64,000 bases of DNA from Gelidibacter japonicus (GCF_010725055.1 NZ_BJKB01000009.1:122839-186838), one strand, 5' to 3'; shown: positions 10,251-19,479, counted from the stretch's first letter. Made by a program: numbers and translations. The notes: generated by a model not told the origin, from the sequence alone.

Positions 10251-13250
10251 ATGAAAAGAAAAATTATTTTTTGTATTTTAACTATGCTGGTGAGCAGTTT
10301 TGTGTTTCCACAAAGGATCATTAAAGGTAACGTTAGCGCTGCCGACGGAATTGGTCCTCTACCGGCAGCCACAATCATGATTAAAAATTCGTCGACAGGT
10401 GTGACCTCAGATTTCGATGGCAATTATTCAATAACTGCTAATGTTGGAGATATTTTGGTTTTCTCTTACATAGGAATGGTTACTCAAGAGGTTGCTGTTA
10501 AAAATCAAACTGAAATTAATGTTGTTTTGAAAGAAGATCTTTCTGAGTTAGATGAAATAGTAGTAATTGGTTACGGTTCTGTCAGTAAAGAGTCACTAAC
10601 TGGTTCTGTCGAAGTTTTGAGCGGTGATAAGTTTGAAATGGCAACATCTACTTCGCTCGAAAATTCCCTCCAAGGAAATGTTGCGGGTCTTCAGATGAGT
10701 TCCTCAGGAGGTCAACCAGGATCGAATGTGGATATTAGAATACGTGGTATTGGTTCATTTAATGCGGATAGTTCGCCTTTATATGTTATTGATGGAATTC
10801 CAGTGATCACAGGCTCACAATCAGAAACCGATTTTGGAAACGATGGACATGCTTCTAATGTCATGTCCACAATAAATCCTAATGATATTGAAAGTGTCTC
10901 AGTTTTAAAAGATGCCTCGGCAACTGCAATTTATGGATCTCGTGGAGCGAATGGTGTGATAATAATTACTACTAAGAGCGGTAGGTCTGGAAAAATGAAG
11001 ATAAACTTTAGTACGCAGGTTGGATTTTCCAGTCCTGCATACAACAATCTGAATGAACCCATAAACGAAAAGGATTATCACACCTTATTTATTGAGGGGT
11101 ATGTTAACGACGGGAAAACCGTTGAATATGCTCAAAACTTATATGACAATTATTATCCTGACCCGGCAGACACTAATTGGTTAGATGCTATTATGAGAAA
11201 TGGAGTCACCAAGCAATACAATATTGATGCTAGCGGTGGGGGAGATAAAATCACTTATTTTGCTTCAGCTTCTTATTTTGATCAAGAAGGTATAATGCTT
11301 GGATCTGATTTTGAACGGTTATCATCACGCTTAAATCTAACTGCAAAAGTGACTGATAAATTAACAATTACAAATAATATTTCGGTTGGTAGAACAACTG
11401 CTCACGGAGCAACAGAAGGTACTTCATTTGACAGTCCAATGTATGGTGCTTATCTAGTACCCGCCGCAGTTCCAATTTATAATGAGGAAGGACAGTTTTA
11501 CAATGGTCATGTTGGGTTTATGATGGGCGGAGCAAACCCTGTAGGTAAATATACAGAAGATGAAAGATGGATGAAGCAAACCCGTATAATTGATAACATT
11601 TCTGCTGATTATAAAATAACTCAAAATTTAAATTTCAAAACAGCTTGGAGTTTTGATTTGTTAAACATTCATGAATTCGAATTCGATAATGGGAGATATG
11701 GAGATGGTCGTAGAGTAGGGGGTAGAGCTGATGAAGCAACCATAGAAAATATTAGCTGGATCGGAACCCAAACCTTAAATTATAATAAGTTGTTCCAAGA
11801 CAGACATCAAATCGATGTGCTTTTAGGTTATGAAGCTCAAAAATCCGAAAGAAGAAGTCTAAGAGCTAGGGCAGAAGGATATCCTAACCCAAATCTACGA
11901 ACTTTAGCTAATGCGGCTAATCCGACCTTGGCGACGAGTGCCAAGTCGGAATATAGTTTCCTTTCTATGTTTTCAAGATTGTCATATAATTTTGATAGAA
12001 AATACTATGCCACACTTAGCTACAGGCGCGACGGGTCCTCTAGATTTGGAAGTGATAACAGGTGGGGAAATTTTTGGTCAGTGGGAGCATCGTGGGTCTT
12101 AACTCAAGAAAAATTTATGACTGATCTGACTTGGTTGAACAATTTAAAACTTAGAGCTTCTTACGGGGTAACTGGAAATGCAGGTATTGGCAATTATGAT
12201 TCATTAAGCCTCTATGGTTTTGGTAATGATTATGCAACTATGCCTGGTTCCGCGCCATCAAACGTAGGTAACTCATTACTTACTTGGGAAAATCAACATT
12301 CTATGGATATAGGTCTGAGTTTAGCGTTTTTAAATAATCGTATCACTTCAAATATGACTTATTTCATTAGAAAAAACGAAGACTTATTATTAGAACGACC
12401 TCTTTCAAGAACTACTGGCTTTTCAGCGAACCTCCAAAATGTTGGGGATATGCAGAACACTGGTTTCGAGTTAGATGTGAATATTGGAATCATTGATTCT
12501 GAAGACTTCAATTGGCAATTAGGGGCCAACGTGTCATTTGTTAATAATAAAATAACCAAACTCGATGAGCCAATTACTGAGAATCTTTTCAGAAAGGAAG
12601 AAGGCCGTAATTTTTACGATTATTATTTGACCCAATGGGCAGGTGTAGATCCTCAAACGGGACAAGGGTTATGGTATACTGACGAAACGAAAAGTGTAAA
12701 AACATCCGATTATAACGAGGCGGAAAGAGTATATGTTGGAAAATCTGCATTACCAGATTTCTTTGGTGGACTCAATACTTCTGTTCGTTATAAAAACTTT
12801 GAATTGAGCGGGCAATTCTCTTTTGTTTGGAACAAGTATTTATATGATTATCCAGCTTTTGTTATGGATAGTGATGGCCGATATACACCGAGATCGACGA
12901 CACAATGGAATTTTGATAATCGCTGGACTACACCTGGGCAAGAAGCATTAAATCCGAAGTGGGTTTGGGGTAATACCTCCTTAAGTAATTCAAAAAACTC
13001 GACAAGAGCTTTATATGATGCAACCTATGTTAGGTTAAGAGATGTAACCTTTTCATATGATTTGAATAACTCAGTTGCAGAAAAAATTAACATAGTTTCG
13101 ATGAAAATCTATCTTAAGGGGTCTAATTTATTAACCTGGGTAAGAAATAAAGACTTGCGTTTAGATCCAGAATCTGGTACTAATGGTATGGTTGATGCTT
13201 TTATTCCAATGGCAAAAACAGTTACAGTTGGTTTAAATATTGGTTTTTAA
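10251..13250 (+). CDS. SusC/RagA-family TonB-linked outer membrane protein
   Basis: Outer-membrane TonB-dependent transporter, about 999 residues. I place the start at ATG 10251, which gives a normal signal peptide (MKRKIIFCILTMLVSSFVFPQ); an upstream in-frame TTG at 10194 adds 19 unlikely residues. Domains in order: signal peptide 1-21; carboxypeptidase-regulatory-like domain about 22-105; TonB-box/plug start LDEIVVIGYGSVSKES; plug with VSVLKDASATAIYGSRGANGV; beta barrel ending in the aromatic strand VGLNIGF. It works with the SusD lipoprotein encoded 15 bp downstream. Given the peptidases around it, peptides are a more likely cargo than glycans, but this is inference. Confidence 0.95.
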   Translation: MKRKIIFCILTMLVSSFVFPQRIIKGNVSAADGIGPLPAATIMIKNSSTGVTSDFDGNYSITANVGDILVFSYIGMVTQEVAVKNQTEINVVLKEDLSELDEIVVIGYGSVSKESLTGSVEVLSGDKFEMATSTSLENSLQGNVAGLQMSSSGGQPGSNVDIRIRGIGSFNADSSPLYVIDGIPVITGSQSETDFGNDGHASNVMSTINPNDIESVSVLKDASATAIYGSRGANGVIIITTKSGRSGKMKINFSTQVGFSSPAYNNLNEPINEKDYHTLFIEGYVNDGKTVEYAQNLYDNYYPDPADTNWLDAIMRNGVTKQYNIDASGGGDKITYFASASYFDQEGIMLGSDFERLSSRLNLTAKVTDKLTITNNISVGRTTAHGATEGTSFDSPMYGAYLVPAAVPIYNEEGQFYNGHVGFMMGGANPVGKYTEDERWMKQTRIIDNISADYKITQNLNFKTAWSFDLLNIHEFEFDNGRYGDGRRVGGRADEATIENISWIGTQTLNYNKLFQDRHQIDVLLGYEAQKSERRSLRARAEGYPNPNLRTLANAANPTLATSAKSEYSFLSMFSRLSYNFDRKYYATLSYRRDGSSRFGSDNRWGNFWSVGASWVLTQEKFMTDLTWLNNLKLRASYGVTGNAGIGNYDSLSLYGFGNDYATMPGSAPSNVGNSLLTWENQHSMDIGLSLAFLNNRITSNMTYFIRKNEDLLLERPLSRTTGFSANLQNVGDMQNTGFELDVNIGIIDSEDFNWQLGANVSFVNNKITKLDEPITENLFRKEEGRNFYDYYLTQWAGVDPQTGQGLWYTDETKSVKTSDYNEAERVYVGKSALPDFFGGLNTSVRYKNFELSGQFSFVWNKYLYDYPAFVMDSDGRYTPRSTTQWNFDNRWTTPGQEALNPKWVWGNTSLSNSKNSTRALYDATYVRLRDVTFSYDLNNSVAEKINIVSMKIYLKGSNLLTWVRNKDLRLDPESGTNGMVDAFIPMAKTVTVGLNIGF

Positions 13251-13265
13251 AAATAAATAGTAATT

Positions 13266-14705
13266 ATGTTTAAAATAACAGTCATGATAAAATATAAAAA
13301 TTTAGATAATTTAAGAAAGAGTATTGCGGTAGTAATGCTTAGCATTTTCGCATCATCGTGTTCAAATGATTTTCTTGATTTACAGCCCCATCAATCAATT
13401 GATACAGATATGGCATTACAATCAATTGGCGATTTTCAAGCTGCCAATGTAGGTATGTACGATGGTTTATCAAGTTCAAATTATTATGGTCGATATTTTG
13501 TTCTTGTATCGGACATTATGAGCGATGATGTAAAGCAGAACGCCAGCGCAAATAGAGCTTCTGATTGGGCGGCCTACGCTGGATCCTCGACTGATAATAA
13601 TAATTTAGCAAATAATATCTGGTCACGCATCTATTCGGTTATTGATCGGAGTAATCGCATTATTTTGAGTGAAACGACTCTTCCTCCATCTGTACAGGAC
13701 GAGTTCGATAATATAAAAGGGCAGGCTTATGCTGTACGCGCATTAGCACACTTTGATTTGGTACGTCTCTATGCACAACATTATACTTATACTAATGATG
13801 CATCTCATATGGGTATTCCAATCGTTACATCAATTGATCCTTTTACCAAACCTGCTCGAAATAGTGTTAAAGAAGTATATGACCAAATAATATCTGATTT
13901 ACAAACGGCATTAGAGCTGGTAGATAAAAAGAAAAATTCTTTTTTTCTTACTCAAAGTGGAGTATATGGATTATTGTCGAGAGTATATCTTTACAAAGAA
14001 GACTGGGTTAATGCAGTAGATGCCGCTGATCAAGTAATTGATAGCAATCTATTTTCTTTAGTACCTAATGAAAACTACCAGGCTATATTCAATACTGATC
14101 ATAGTTCAGAAACCATTTTTGAGATTGATATGCATGAGACTGACAATAGGGGAACGGATGCATTAGGGGGTATGTATCTGGCTACTGGATATGGCGATTA
14201 TTTACCTAGTAAAGATGTTCTTAATCTGCTTCCTCCCAATGATGTCAGAAATTCTCTCTATATCACTGACGCCGGTCTTGCAGGCGATTACGCCTCAAAA
14301 AGAGTAAATAAATACGATAGCAAACTTGGATTGAATAATATTCCTGTGATAAGATTGTCTGAGGTTTATCTAAATAGAGCTGAAGCCAATGCACATATTC
14401 CTGGAGCTGAAATGGCGGCGCAACAAGATTTAAATAAAATTCGTCAAAGAGCATTGCCGAGTGCTCCAGATGTGACAGCTACTGGCTCGCAGCTCATAGA
14501 TGAAATATTGAAGGAAAGAAGAGTTGAGTTGGCCTTTGAAGGACATAGGCTTTATGATTTAACACGTAATAAAAAAGGGGTTCATAGAACAGATTGTACA
14601 TCAAGTGTATGTGATGTATCTTATCCCAGCGATAGGTTTGTGTTGGCCATTGGTCAAGCCGAGATAGATGTTAACCCTAACGTTACTCAAAATCCGGGAT
14701 ATTAA
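13266..14705 (+). CDS. RagB/SusD-family nutrient-binding outer membrane lipoprotein
   Basis: Surface lipoprotein partner of the SusC protein just upstream, 479 residues. A lipobox (SIFASSC) precedes NDFLDLQP, a typical SusD beginning. Characteristic segments are GQAYAVRALAHFDLVRLYAQ (TPR-like helices), LYKEDWVNAVDAADQVI, VIRLSEVYLNRAEANA and ILKERRVELAFEGHRLYDLTR. It probably caps the SusC barrel and binds the substrate. The start could be 13266 or the internal ATG at 13284; both keep the signal. The 15-bp spacing to susC indicates one transcript. Confidence 0.94.
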   Translation: MFKITVMIKYKNLDNLRKSIAVVMLSIFASSCSNDFLDLQPHQSIDTDMALQSIGDFQAANVGMYDGLSSSNYYGRYFVLVSDIMSDDVKQNASANRASDWAAYAGSSTDNNNLANNIWSRIYSVIDRSNRIILSETTLPPSVQDEFDNIKGQAYAVRALAHFDLVRLYAQHYTYTNDASHMGIPIVTSIDPFTKPARNSVKEVYDQIISDLQTALELVDKKKNSFFLTQSGVYGLLSRVYLYKEDWVNAVDAADQVIDSNLFSLVPNENYQAIFNTDHSSETIFEIDMHETDNRGTDALGGMYLATGYGDYLPSKDVLNLLPPNDVRNSLYITDAGLAGDYASKRVNKYDSKLGLNNIPVIRLSEVYLNRAEANAHIPGAEMAAQQDLNKIRQRALPSAPDVTATGSQLIDEILKERRVELAFEGHRLYDLTRNKKGVHRTDCTSSVCDVSYPSDRFVLAIGQAEIDVNPNVTQNPGY

Positions 14706-14803
14706 TTCCTTTATAGGTAAGAAGATTTAGTAACTAAGGTTTTTATGAAGGAAAGGGACTTCTCTTATCTACTAAAACTTTTTGAAAGATTAAAATAACT
14801 GAA

Positions 14804-15877
14804 ATGACAACGTTTAAAACATATAGTATATTAAGTCTGATTATTTTTCTTGCGTTATCTTCAACTTTGGAGATAAAGGCGCAAGAAATTACCGAAGAGA
14901 AGATAAGGACGTTAATGCAAGAGGAAAATGTTCCTGGAACCCAAATTGTACACGTTAAAAATGGTAAGTCTACGTCTTATAATTTAGGCGAAAAAAAATA
15001 TAATTCGGGAGATATGGTTACTGCCGAAACACTTTTTCAAGCGGCGTCCATGACTAAAGTTGTTGCTGCTTTCGCAATGTTAAGACTCTTCGATCAAGGT
15101 GTTTTCGAACTTGACGTGCCTTTATCAGATTATTGGACTTACGATAGACTAAAGGACGACCCATATCTAAATGAAATAACAGCTAGGATGGTATTAAATC
15201 ACACTAGCGGGTTGCCCAATTGGGCAAGAAACAAACCTTTAAAAGTCGGTTTTAAACCCGGAACCGACTATCAATATTCCGGCGAAGGATTTTTTTATCT
15301 ACAACAGGTATTGGAACACTTAACCGGAAAGTCTTTTGAAGACATTGTAAAAAACGAGGTCTTTATACCTTTTGATATGAAAGAGAGCAGTCTTTTGTAC
15401 GATGATGAGAAGGATGTATTATATGCCTATGGTCATGACGGCACCGATGGTTTAGAGCCATCAGAAAAAAGAAAGTTTATTAGAGAAAATGCCGCATATA
15501 CTTTATTGACCACTGCTTCAGACTATACAAAGTTCGTTCAAAAAGGATTGCTTGAAGGTAAGGGCTTGGATACCAAAACACTTAAATTAATGCTTACTAC
15601 CTCGAGCAAAATGAAGGCTAAAAACAACCCGACTGCAATTGAAGCTAACAAACATTTATCTTTTGGGTTGGGAGTGCTTTTACAAGAAAACGAATTAGGC
15701 AAACAGATAATTCATACGGGAAGTAATTCAGGAAGATATTTAGCAATATTTATTGCTTATCCTAAAACGAAAGAAAGTCTAGTGGTTCTTACAAATAGTA
15801 TCAACGGGGGAGTTTTTAGAGAAAAAGTTGCGAAACTTCTACTAGAGAATCAAACGTTTTGGTCGTTTCATCGATAA
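14804..15877 (+). CDS. serine hydrolase (class C beta-lactamase/penicillin-binding-protein-like)
   Basis: Exported serine hydrolase of the beta-lactamase superfamily (Pfam beta-lactamase type), 357 residues, with a signal peptide ending near EIKAQ. The SxxK motif is in AASMTKVVAAF (Ser82, Lys85), followed by the common LNHTSGLPNW segment. YQYSGEGF supplies the YxN-equivalent, and IIHTGSNSGRY the KTG-equivalent (HTG). Members include D-aminopeptidases, D-Ala-D-Ala carboxypeptidases and esterases. Placed after SusCD in a D-amino-acid locus, a D-stereospecific peptidase is an attractive guess. Antibiotic hydrolysis is not indicated by the context. Confidence 0.85.
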   Translation: MTTFKTYSILSLIIFLALSSTLEIKAQEITEEKIRTLMQEENVPGTQIVHVKNGKSTSYNLGEKKYNSGDMVTAETLFQAASMTKVVAAFAMLRLFDQGVFELDVPLSDYWTYDRLKDDPYLNEITARMVLNHTSGLPNWARNKPLKVGFKPGTDYQYSGEGFFYLQQVLEHLTGKSFEDIVKNEVFIPFDMKESSLLYDDEKDVLYAYGHDGTDGLEPSEKRKFIRENAAYTLLTTASDYTKFVQKGLLEGKGLDTKTLKLMLTTSSKMKAKNNPTAIEANKHLSFGLGVLLQENELGKQIIHTGSNSGRYLAIFIAYPKTKESLVVLTNSINGGVFREKVAKLLLENQTFWSFHR

Positions 15878-15942
15878 TATTCAATATGAGCCACTTTGTC
15901 ATAAATTAGTATTATTCATTAACCAATCGAATACTATTCTAA

Positions 15943-16050
15943 AAATATAAGGATGACCTTATCACAAATGGATACGGCCCATCAATAAAGGTAGGATTTA
16001 ATAAATCGGTTGGTCTTGATTTAGACTATCCAGTAGGTTTTTTATTTTGA
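15943..16050 (+). pseudogene. possible remnant of an outer-membrane beta-barrel C-terminus
   Basis: A short open stretch with no start codon reads ...NGYGPSIKVGFNKSVGLDLDYPVGFLF before a TGA at 16048-16050. The alternating pattern and the final Phe resemble the last strands of an outer-membrane barrel. It may be the tail of a deleted barrel gene. The evidence is only this pattern, so confidence is low. Confidence 0.2.
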
Positions 16051-16079
16051 GGACTCCATATTTTTTTGAGTTAGTCTAA

Positions 16080-16111
16080 AACAGCGTTGGGCCTGTCAGT
16101 TCAACGCTGTT
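16080..16111 (+). terminator. strong hairpin, possible terminator
   Basis: A perfect 10-bp stem (AACAGCGTTG / CAACGCTGTT) with a 12-nt loop lies about 200 bp after the serine hydrolase gene. The bases after it are T/A-rich (ATATTATTA) but not a clean T run. It could end transcription there or act as a protein-binding palindrome. Confidence 0.4.
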
Positions 16112-16247
16112 ATATTATTAAAGAGATCATCCCAATAGTTAAAGTAGTTAGACGTTTAATATCAAAAATATTATAATTCATTCTGTCTGTCAAACCTTAA
16201 TTAAAAAGGATTATAATTACACTAATATTTAACACAAAACCAATAGT

Positions 16248-17900
16248 ATGAAAGCAAATCATATCATTTTAATCTTTATGTGCACAATTCTGACTTTCAG
16301 TTGTAAAAACGAACCTGAATATGATATTCTTATTAAAAATGGTAGGATAGTCAATGGGAGTGGGGAAGCTTCTTTTGTTGGTGATGTGGCCATAAACGCA
16401 GATACCATTGTTGCTATAGGTAACCTCAAGGACGAAAGTGCGAAAGTAGAAATTGATGCCAATGGCTTGGTGGTTGCTCCTGGATTTATTAATATGCTAA
16501 GCTGGGCAGCCTCTTCATTAGAGACCGATGGCAGATCTATGAGTGATATAAAGCAAGGCGTGACGCTTGAGGTTTTTGGAGAAGGTACTTCAATGGGCCC
16601 CATAATAAATAAAGATCCGGAAACTGGGCAAGTAACTCTAACAACATTAAAACAGAAGATGGATGCTCTAGCTAAGAAAGGGGTATCAACTAATATCGCT
16701 TCTTTCATAGGGGCTACAACGCTACGTAAAAACACCGTTGGCTACGATGATCGACCTGCTACAGGACAAGAGTTAGACTCTATGAAAGCTATGGTTAAAC
16801 AAGCTATGGAAGAGGGTGCGGTAGGAATAGGATCTGCTCTCATCTATGCTCCAGCGTTTTATTCTTCCACTGAAGAGCTCATAGAAATAAGTAAAGTTGC
16901 AGCTGAGTATGACGGTCTGTATATCTCTCACATGAGAAGCGAAGGAGTAAATTTCTTACAAAGTACAGATGAATTAATGCGTATTGCAAATGAGGCTGGT
17001 ATTAGAGCGGAGGTGCATCATTTAAAGCAAAGCGGAAAAGACAATTGGTCTAAGCTTGAGGTTTTTATAAAGAAAGTGGATTCTGCTCGAAATGCCGGGT
17101 TATCTATAACATCTAATATGTACACCTATGTTGCAGCTTCAACGGGATTGAGTGCCGCAATGCCACCATGGGTTCAAGAAGGAGGCTATAAGAAATGGTC
17201 AAAACGTTTGCAAGATCCCAAAATACGTAAAGAAGTATTGAAGGCCATGAGAGAACCTGCTCTTGATTGGGAAAGTTTAATGCAGGGCGCGGGTTCTGCC
17301 GATAACATGATTTTAGTGGGATTTAAAAATGACAGTTTAAAATATCTGTCTGGAAAAACCCTACAAGAAGTGGCTGACATGAGAAAGTCCTCTCCGGAAG
17401 AGACTGCAATAGACTTAGTTATTCAAGACGGTAGTCGAGTGCAGGTTATATATTTTGTAATGAATGAAGAAAACGTAAGAAAACAAATAGCATTACCCTG
17501 GGTAAGCTTTGGATCTGATGGAGGATCGTATGCTGCCGAAGGTGATCGGATAAAACGTAGTACACATCCAAGATCTTACGGAAACTTCGCAAGAGTTTTT
17601 GCTAAGTATGTTAGAGAGGAAAATGTGATTTCCTTGGAGGAGGCCGTTCGTAAATTAACATCTTTACCTGCCTCGAATCTGAGGATTAAAAAACGTGGCA
17701 AATTACAAGAAGGCTATTTTGCGGATATTGCTATTTTCGATTTTGATAGGATTCAGGACAATGCAACATTTACTGACCCACATCAATACTCCAGCGGAAT
17801 GGTTCATGTCATAGTAAACGGTACAGAAGTTCTTAAAAATGGGGAGCATACTGGAAAAATGCCGGGGCGTGTTGTTCATGGCCCTGGATATGTTGAATAA
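16248..17900 (+). CDS. D-aminoacylase-like amidohydrolase, lipoprotein, lacks canonical HxH
   Basis: Amidohydrolase of the N-acyl-D-amino-acid deacylase group, 550 residues, with a lipobox (ILTFSC) suggesting membrane anchoring. It shares motifs with the protein at 1-1325: SHMRSEG, EVHHLKQSG, FGSDGGSY, a KRGKLQEGYFADIAIFD tail and DPHQYSSGM. The first metal-binding segment is unusual. Where D-aminoacylases have APGFIDxHxH, it reads APGFINMLSWA, and the loop that carries a zinc-ligand Cys in the characterised enzyme reads EVFGEGTSMGP with no Cys. I believe a subfamily with this variant exists, so it may be active with a different metal site. It is the last gene before the mobile element. Confidence 0.8.
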   Translation: MKANHIILIFMCTILTFSCKNEPEYDILIKNGRIVNGSGEASFVGDVAINADTIVAIGNLKDESAKVEIDANGLVVAPGFINMLSWAASSLETDGRSMSDIKQGVTLEVFGEGTSMGPIINKDPETGQVTLTTLKQKMDALAKKGVSTNIASFIGATTLRKNTVGYDDRPATGQELDSMKAMVKQAMEEGAVGIGSALIYAPAFYSSTEELIEISKVAAEYDGLYISHMRSEGVNFLQSTDELMRIANEAGIRAEVHHLKQSGKDNWSKLEVFIKKVDSARNAGLSITSNMYTYVAASTGLSAAMPPWVQEGGYKKWSKRLQDPKIRKEVLKAMREPALDWESLMQGAGSADNMILVGFKNDSLKYLSGKTLQEVADMRKSSPEETAIDLVIQDGSRVQVIYFVMNEENVRKQIALPWVSFGSDGGSYAAEGDRIKRSTHPRSYGNFARVFAKYVREENVISLEEAVRKLTSLPASNLRIKKRGKLQEGYFADIAIFDFDRIQDNATFTDPHQYSSGMVHVIVNGTEVLKNGEHTGKMPGRVVHGPGYVE

Positions 17901-18161
17901 GATTAGTATCGTTGTTGGCTATGATGTATACGGTCGATGACTATCTGAAAATTAAAACTATAGAAAGAGAACGCTCTAGATGTCTTAAATTATCAGGACA
18001 AGTGATAAAAATAAATAAACGAATTAAATAATCTGTCCTTGAATGCGGCATTTTTTAAAATTATGCGAATATAAATTCTAACTAGCTTATATTATCAAAA
18101 TCTTGAATGGATCTTTTTTTATTTATTTCAATTATAGCTCCATACGTGCTATTAGGATAGT
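17901..18161 (+). other. intergenic DNA between chromosome-like locus and mobile element
   Basis: AT-rich, with no gene or tRNA recognised. The left boundary of the conjugative element probably lies in or just after this stretch, because repeats related to ones near the right end begin at 18162. Confidence 0.4.
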
Positions 18162-18194
18162 GGCAGGATAAAGGCAGGATAAAGGCAGGATAAA
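18162..18194 (+). repeat. three exact 11-bp tandem repeats, left-end array
   Basis: GGCAGGATAAA occurs three times in a row, preceded by a partial ATTAGGATAGT unit and followed by GGCACA. On the opposite strand the unit reads TTTATCCTGCC, which resembles the 11-bp units at 51847-51912 (ATGCTTTATCC and variants). Paired arrays near the two ends of a conjugative element are what arm-type integrase binding sites would look like. Confidence 0.7.
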
Positions 18195-18264
18195 GGCACA
18201 TGAAAGCCTTGTGGTCTAACTATTAATTTATGGATAATCTTAAAAGGCACTTTCAGAAAGCCTT

Positions 18265-18290
18265 AAAACCCTTGTATTTACAAGGGTTTT
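18265..18290 (+). repeat. perfect 12-bp inverted repeat (possible attachment core or terminator)
   Basis: AAAACCCTTGTA, two T bases, then its exact reverse complement. The right arm runs into ATTGTATATTT. The part AGGGTTTTATT (18283-18293) recurs in direct orientation at 52016-52026 near the other end of the element. A bidirectional terminator is the plain alternative. Confidence 0.55.
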
Positions 18291-18649
18291 ATTGTATATT
18301 TATAGTAACAAAAACCCCGGAAATAAACTCTACTCGAAGGAAATAACGGTTACATCCATTTTAATTTTTGCCTTGTTGTACCATTTCAATCCCGCTCCAT
18401 AACCGTAATCTAACGTCATAATCGCTCAGCCCATTCCCACTCCATTCCGCAAAAGCTCCATTACGGGCAATGCGCTTCCCTTAACATCTTGGACCCTATC
18501 CCCAATTTCTACTTTCCATTTCGCTAACCCGGTCCGCTGCGCAGGATCGGGACACTTCATTCCCCATCCGAAATTGTGGATAGCGTCCGCCAGATCGGAC
18601 TTCCAATTTTCATTTGGTGCCGCTTTTCATGTTTTGGCACTTCCCAAAC

Positions 18650-18856
18650 CTCTTTTAGATTCACATCCGCACCCTCACTGTCCCTCTCTTTTTTTTGATG
18701 GCAAAATACCAACATTTGGAACTTGACCGGACTGCATAAACCAGGCTCGTGCCTCGCACTTTTTTATAAGTCCTCTACAATTCCAAATGTTGAAAATGTA
18801 TTGGCAACAAAAAAAGGTAACAGCGAGGGCGCTATGGGAAGTAAATCTAAAATGAA
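18650..18856 (+). repeat. large imperfect inverted duplication
   Basis: The segment 18781-18856, beginning TTCCAAATGTTG and running through a poly-A tract to AAATCTAAAATGA, matches with gaps the reverse complement of about 18650-18727 (CCAAATGTTGGTATTTTGCC...AATCTAAAAG). The arms are separated by about 50 bp containing AGGC-TCGT-GCCT. No gene is convincing in the left arm. The block 18300-18650 before it is pyrimidine-rich on this strand and holds no clear gene. Confidence 0.5.
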
Positions 18857-18959
18857 TCTTATGAAATCGTACAAAAACATCAAAAGAAAAGCGGCACCAA
18901 AACAAAACAACCAGCCTGCCGGCAGGCAGGAAGGAAAACGCTCAAGATATAATAAGTAA
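18834..18959 (+). CDS. small basic hypothetical protein
   Basis: A 41-codon reading frame beginning MGSKSKMNLMKSYKNIK; the same frame can start earlier at 18723 with 78 codons. It is very rich in Lys/Arg/Gln and would bind nucleic acid if made. A hairpin with a T-rich tail (18989-19016) follows the stop closely, which supports a real transcript end. It contains a CCTGCCGGCAGG palindrome at 18915-18926. The family is not recognised; it may be no gene at all. Confidence 0.35.
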   Translation: MGSKSKMNLMKSYKNIKRKAAPKQNNQPAGRQEGKRSRYNK

Positions 18960-18988
18960 ATCATTTCAAAAACATATTAAGACAAACG

Positions 18989-19016
18989 GTCTGAAGGGTT
19001 CAGACGGTATTTTTAT
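18989..19016 (+). terminator. probable intrinsic terminator
   Basis: GTCTGAA-ggg-TTCAGAC hairpin (7-bp stem, 3-nt loop) followed by GGTATTTTTATT. It lies 29 bp after the stop of the small frame ending at 18959 and upstream of ssb. Confidence 0.6.
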
Positions 19017-19056
19017 TAACCTACCTGTCAACAGACGGGTCTATAATTCTTTTATT

Positions 19057-19401
19057 ATGAGCACTTTAAAAAATCATGTACAGTTAATTGGAAATGTTGG
19101 TCAGGAACCGATCATGGCAATTCTTGAAAGCGGAAAAAAAGTAGCCCGATTTTCATTGGCCACCAACGAGTATTACAAGGATGACAAAGGTGAGAAAACA
19201 CAAACTACAGATTGGCATACGATCGTGGCCTGGGGTAAGACTGCCGACCTTATAGAAAAATATGTCGATAAGGGAAAAATGGTTGGTGTTACCGGTAAAC
19301 TCACAACTCGAACCTATACCACGGACGATGGCAGTCAACGTTTTGCCACGGAGGTGGAAGCAAAGGAGATTCTTTTGTTGGGAAGTAAAAATGATAGTTA
19401 A
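19057..19401 (+). CDS. ssb: single-stranded DNA-binding protein
   Basis: OB-fold SSB, 114 residues, with the family pattern NHVQLIGNVGQEP, KVARFSLATNEYYKD, TDWHTIVAWGKTADLIEKYVDKGKMVGVTGKL and FATEVEAKEILLLG. It lacks the long acidic C-terminal tail of chromosomal SSBs, as element-encoded SSBs often do. It is expected to coat single-stranded DNA during conjugative transfer. Standing at the left edge of the mobilization genes, followed by a terminator-like G/C stretch and T run, it is probably expressed alone. Confidence 0.93.
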   Translation: MSTLKNHVQLIGNVGQEPIMAILESGKKVARFSLATNEYYKDDKGEKTQTTDWHTIVAWGKTADLIEKYVDKGKMVGVTGKLTTRTYTTDDGSQRFATEVEAKEILLLGSKNDS

Positions 19402-19415
19402 TCATTAAAAGTTAA

Positions 19416-19450
19416 AGAGGGTGTCTCTCTCGAAGGGTGCCCCCTTTTTT
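19416..19450 (+). terminator. terminator-like structure after ssb
   Basis: AAAGAGGGTG...GGTGCCCCCTTTTTT can pair as an imperfect G/C stem followed directly by six T bases, 15-50 bp after the ssb stop codon. Confidence 0.5.
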
Positions 19451-19479
19451 ATTGTATTCATTAATTAAATTAGGAAATT

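Noticed and set aside
14804..15877. Antibiotic-resistance beta-lactamase
   Set aside because: SxxK with YSG and HTG motifs fits D-peptidase/esterase-type relatives, and the genomic setting is peptide catabolism.
18675..18905. 76-residue minus-strand reading frame at the left end of the element
   Set aside because: It runs across the inverted duplication and has odd composition (many Cys, Phe); probably not coding.
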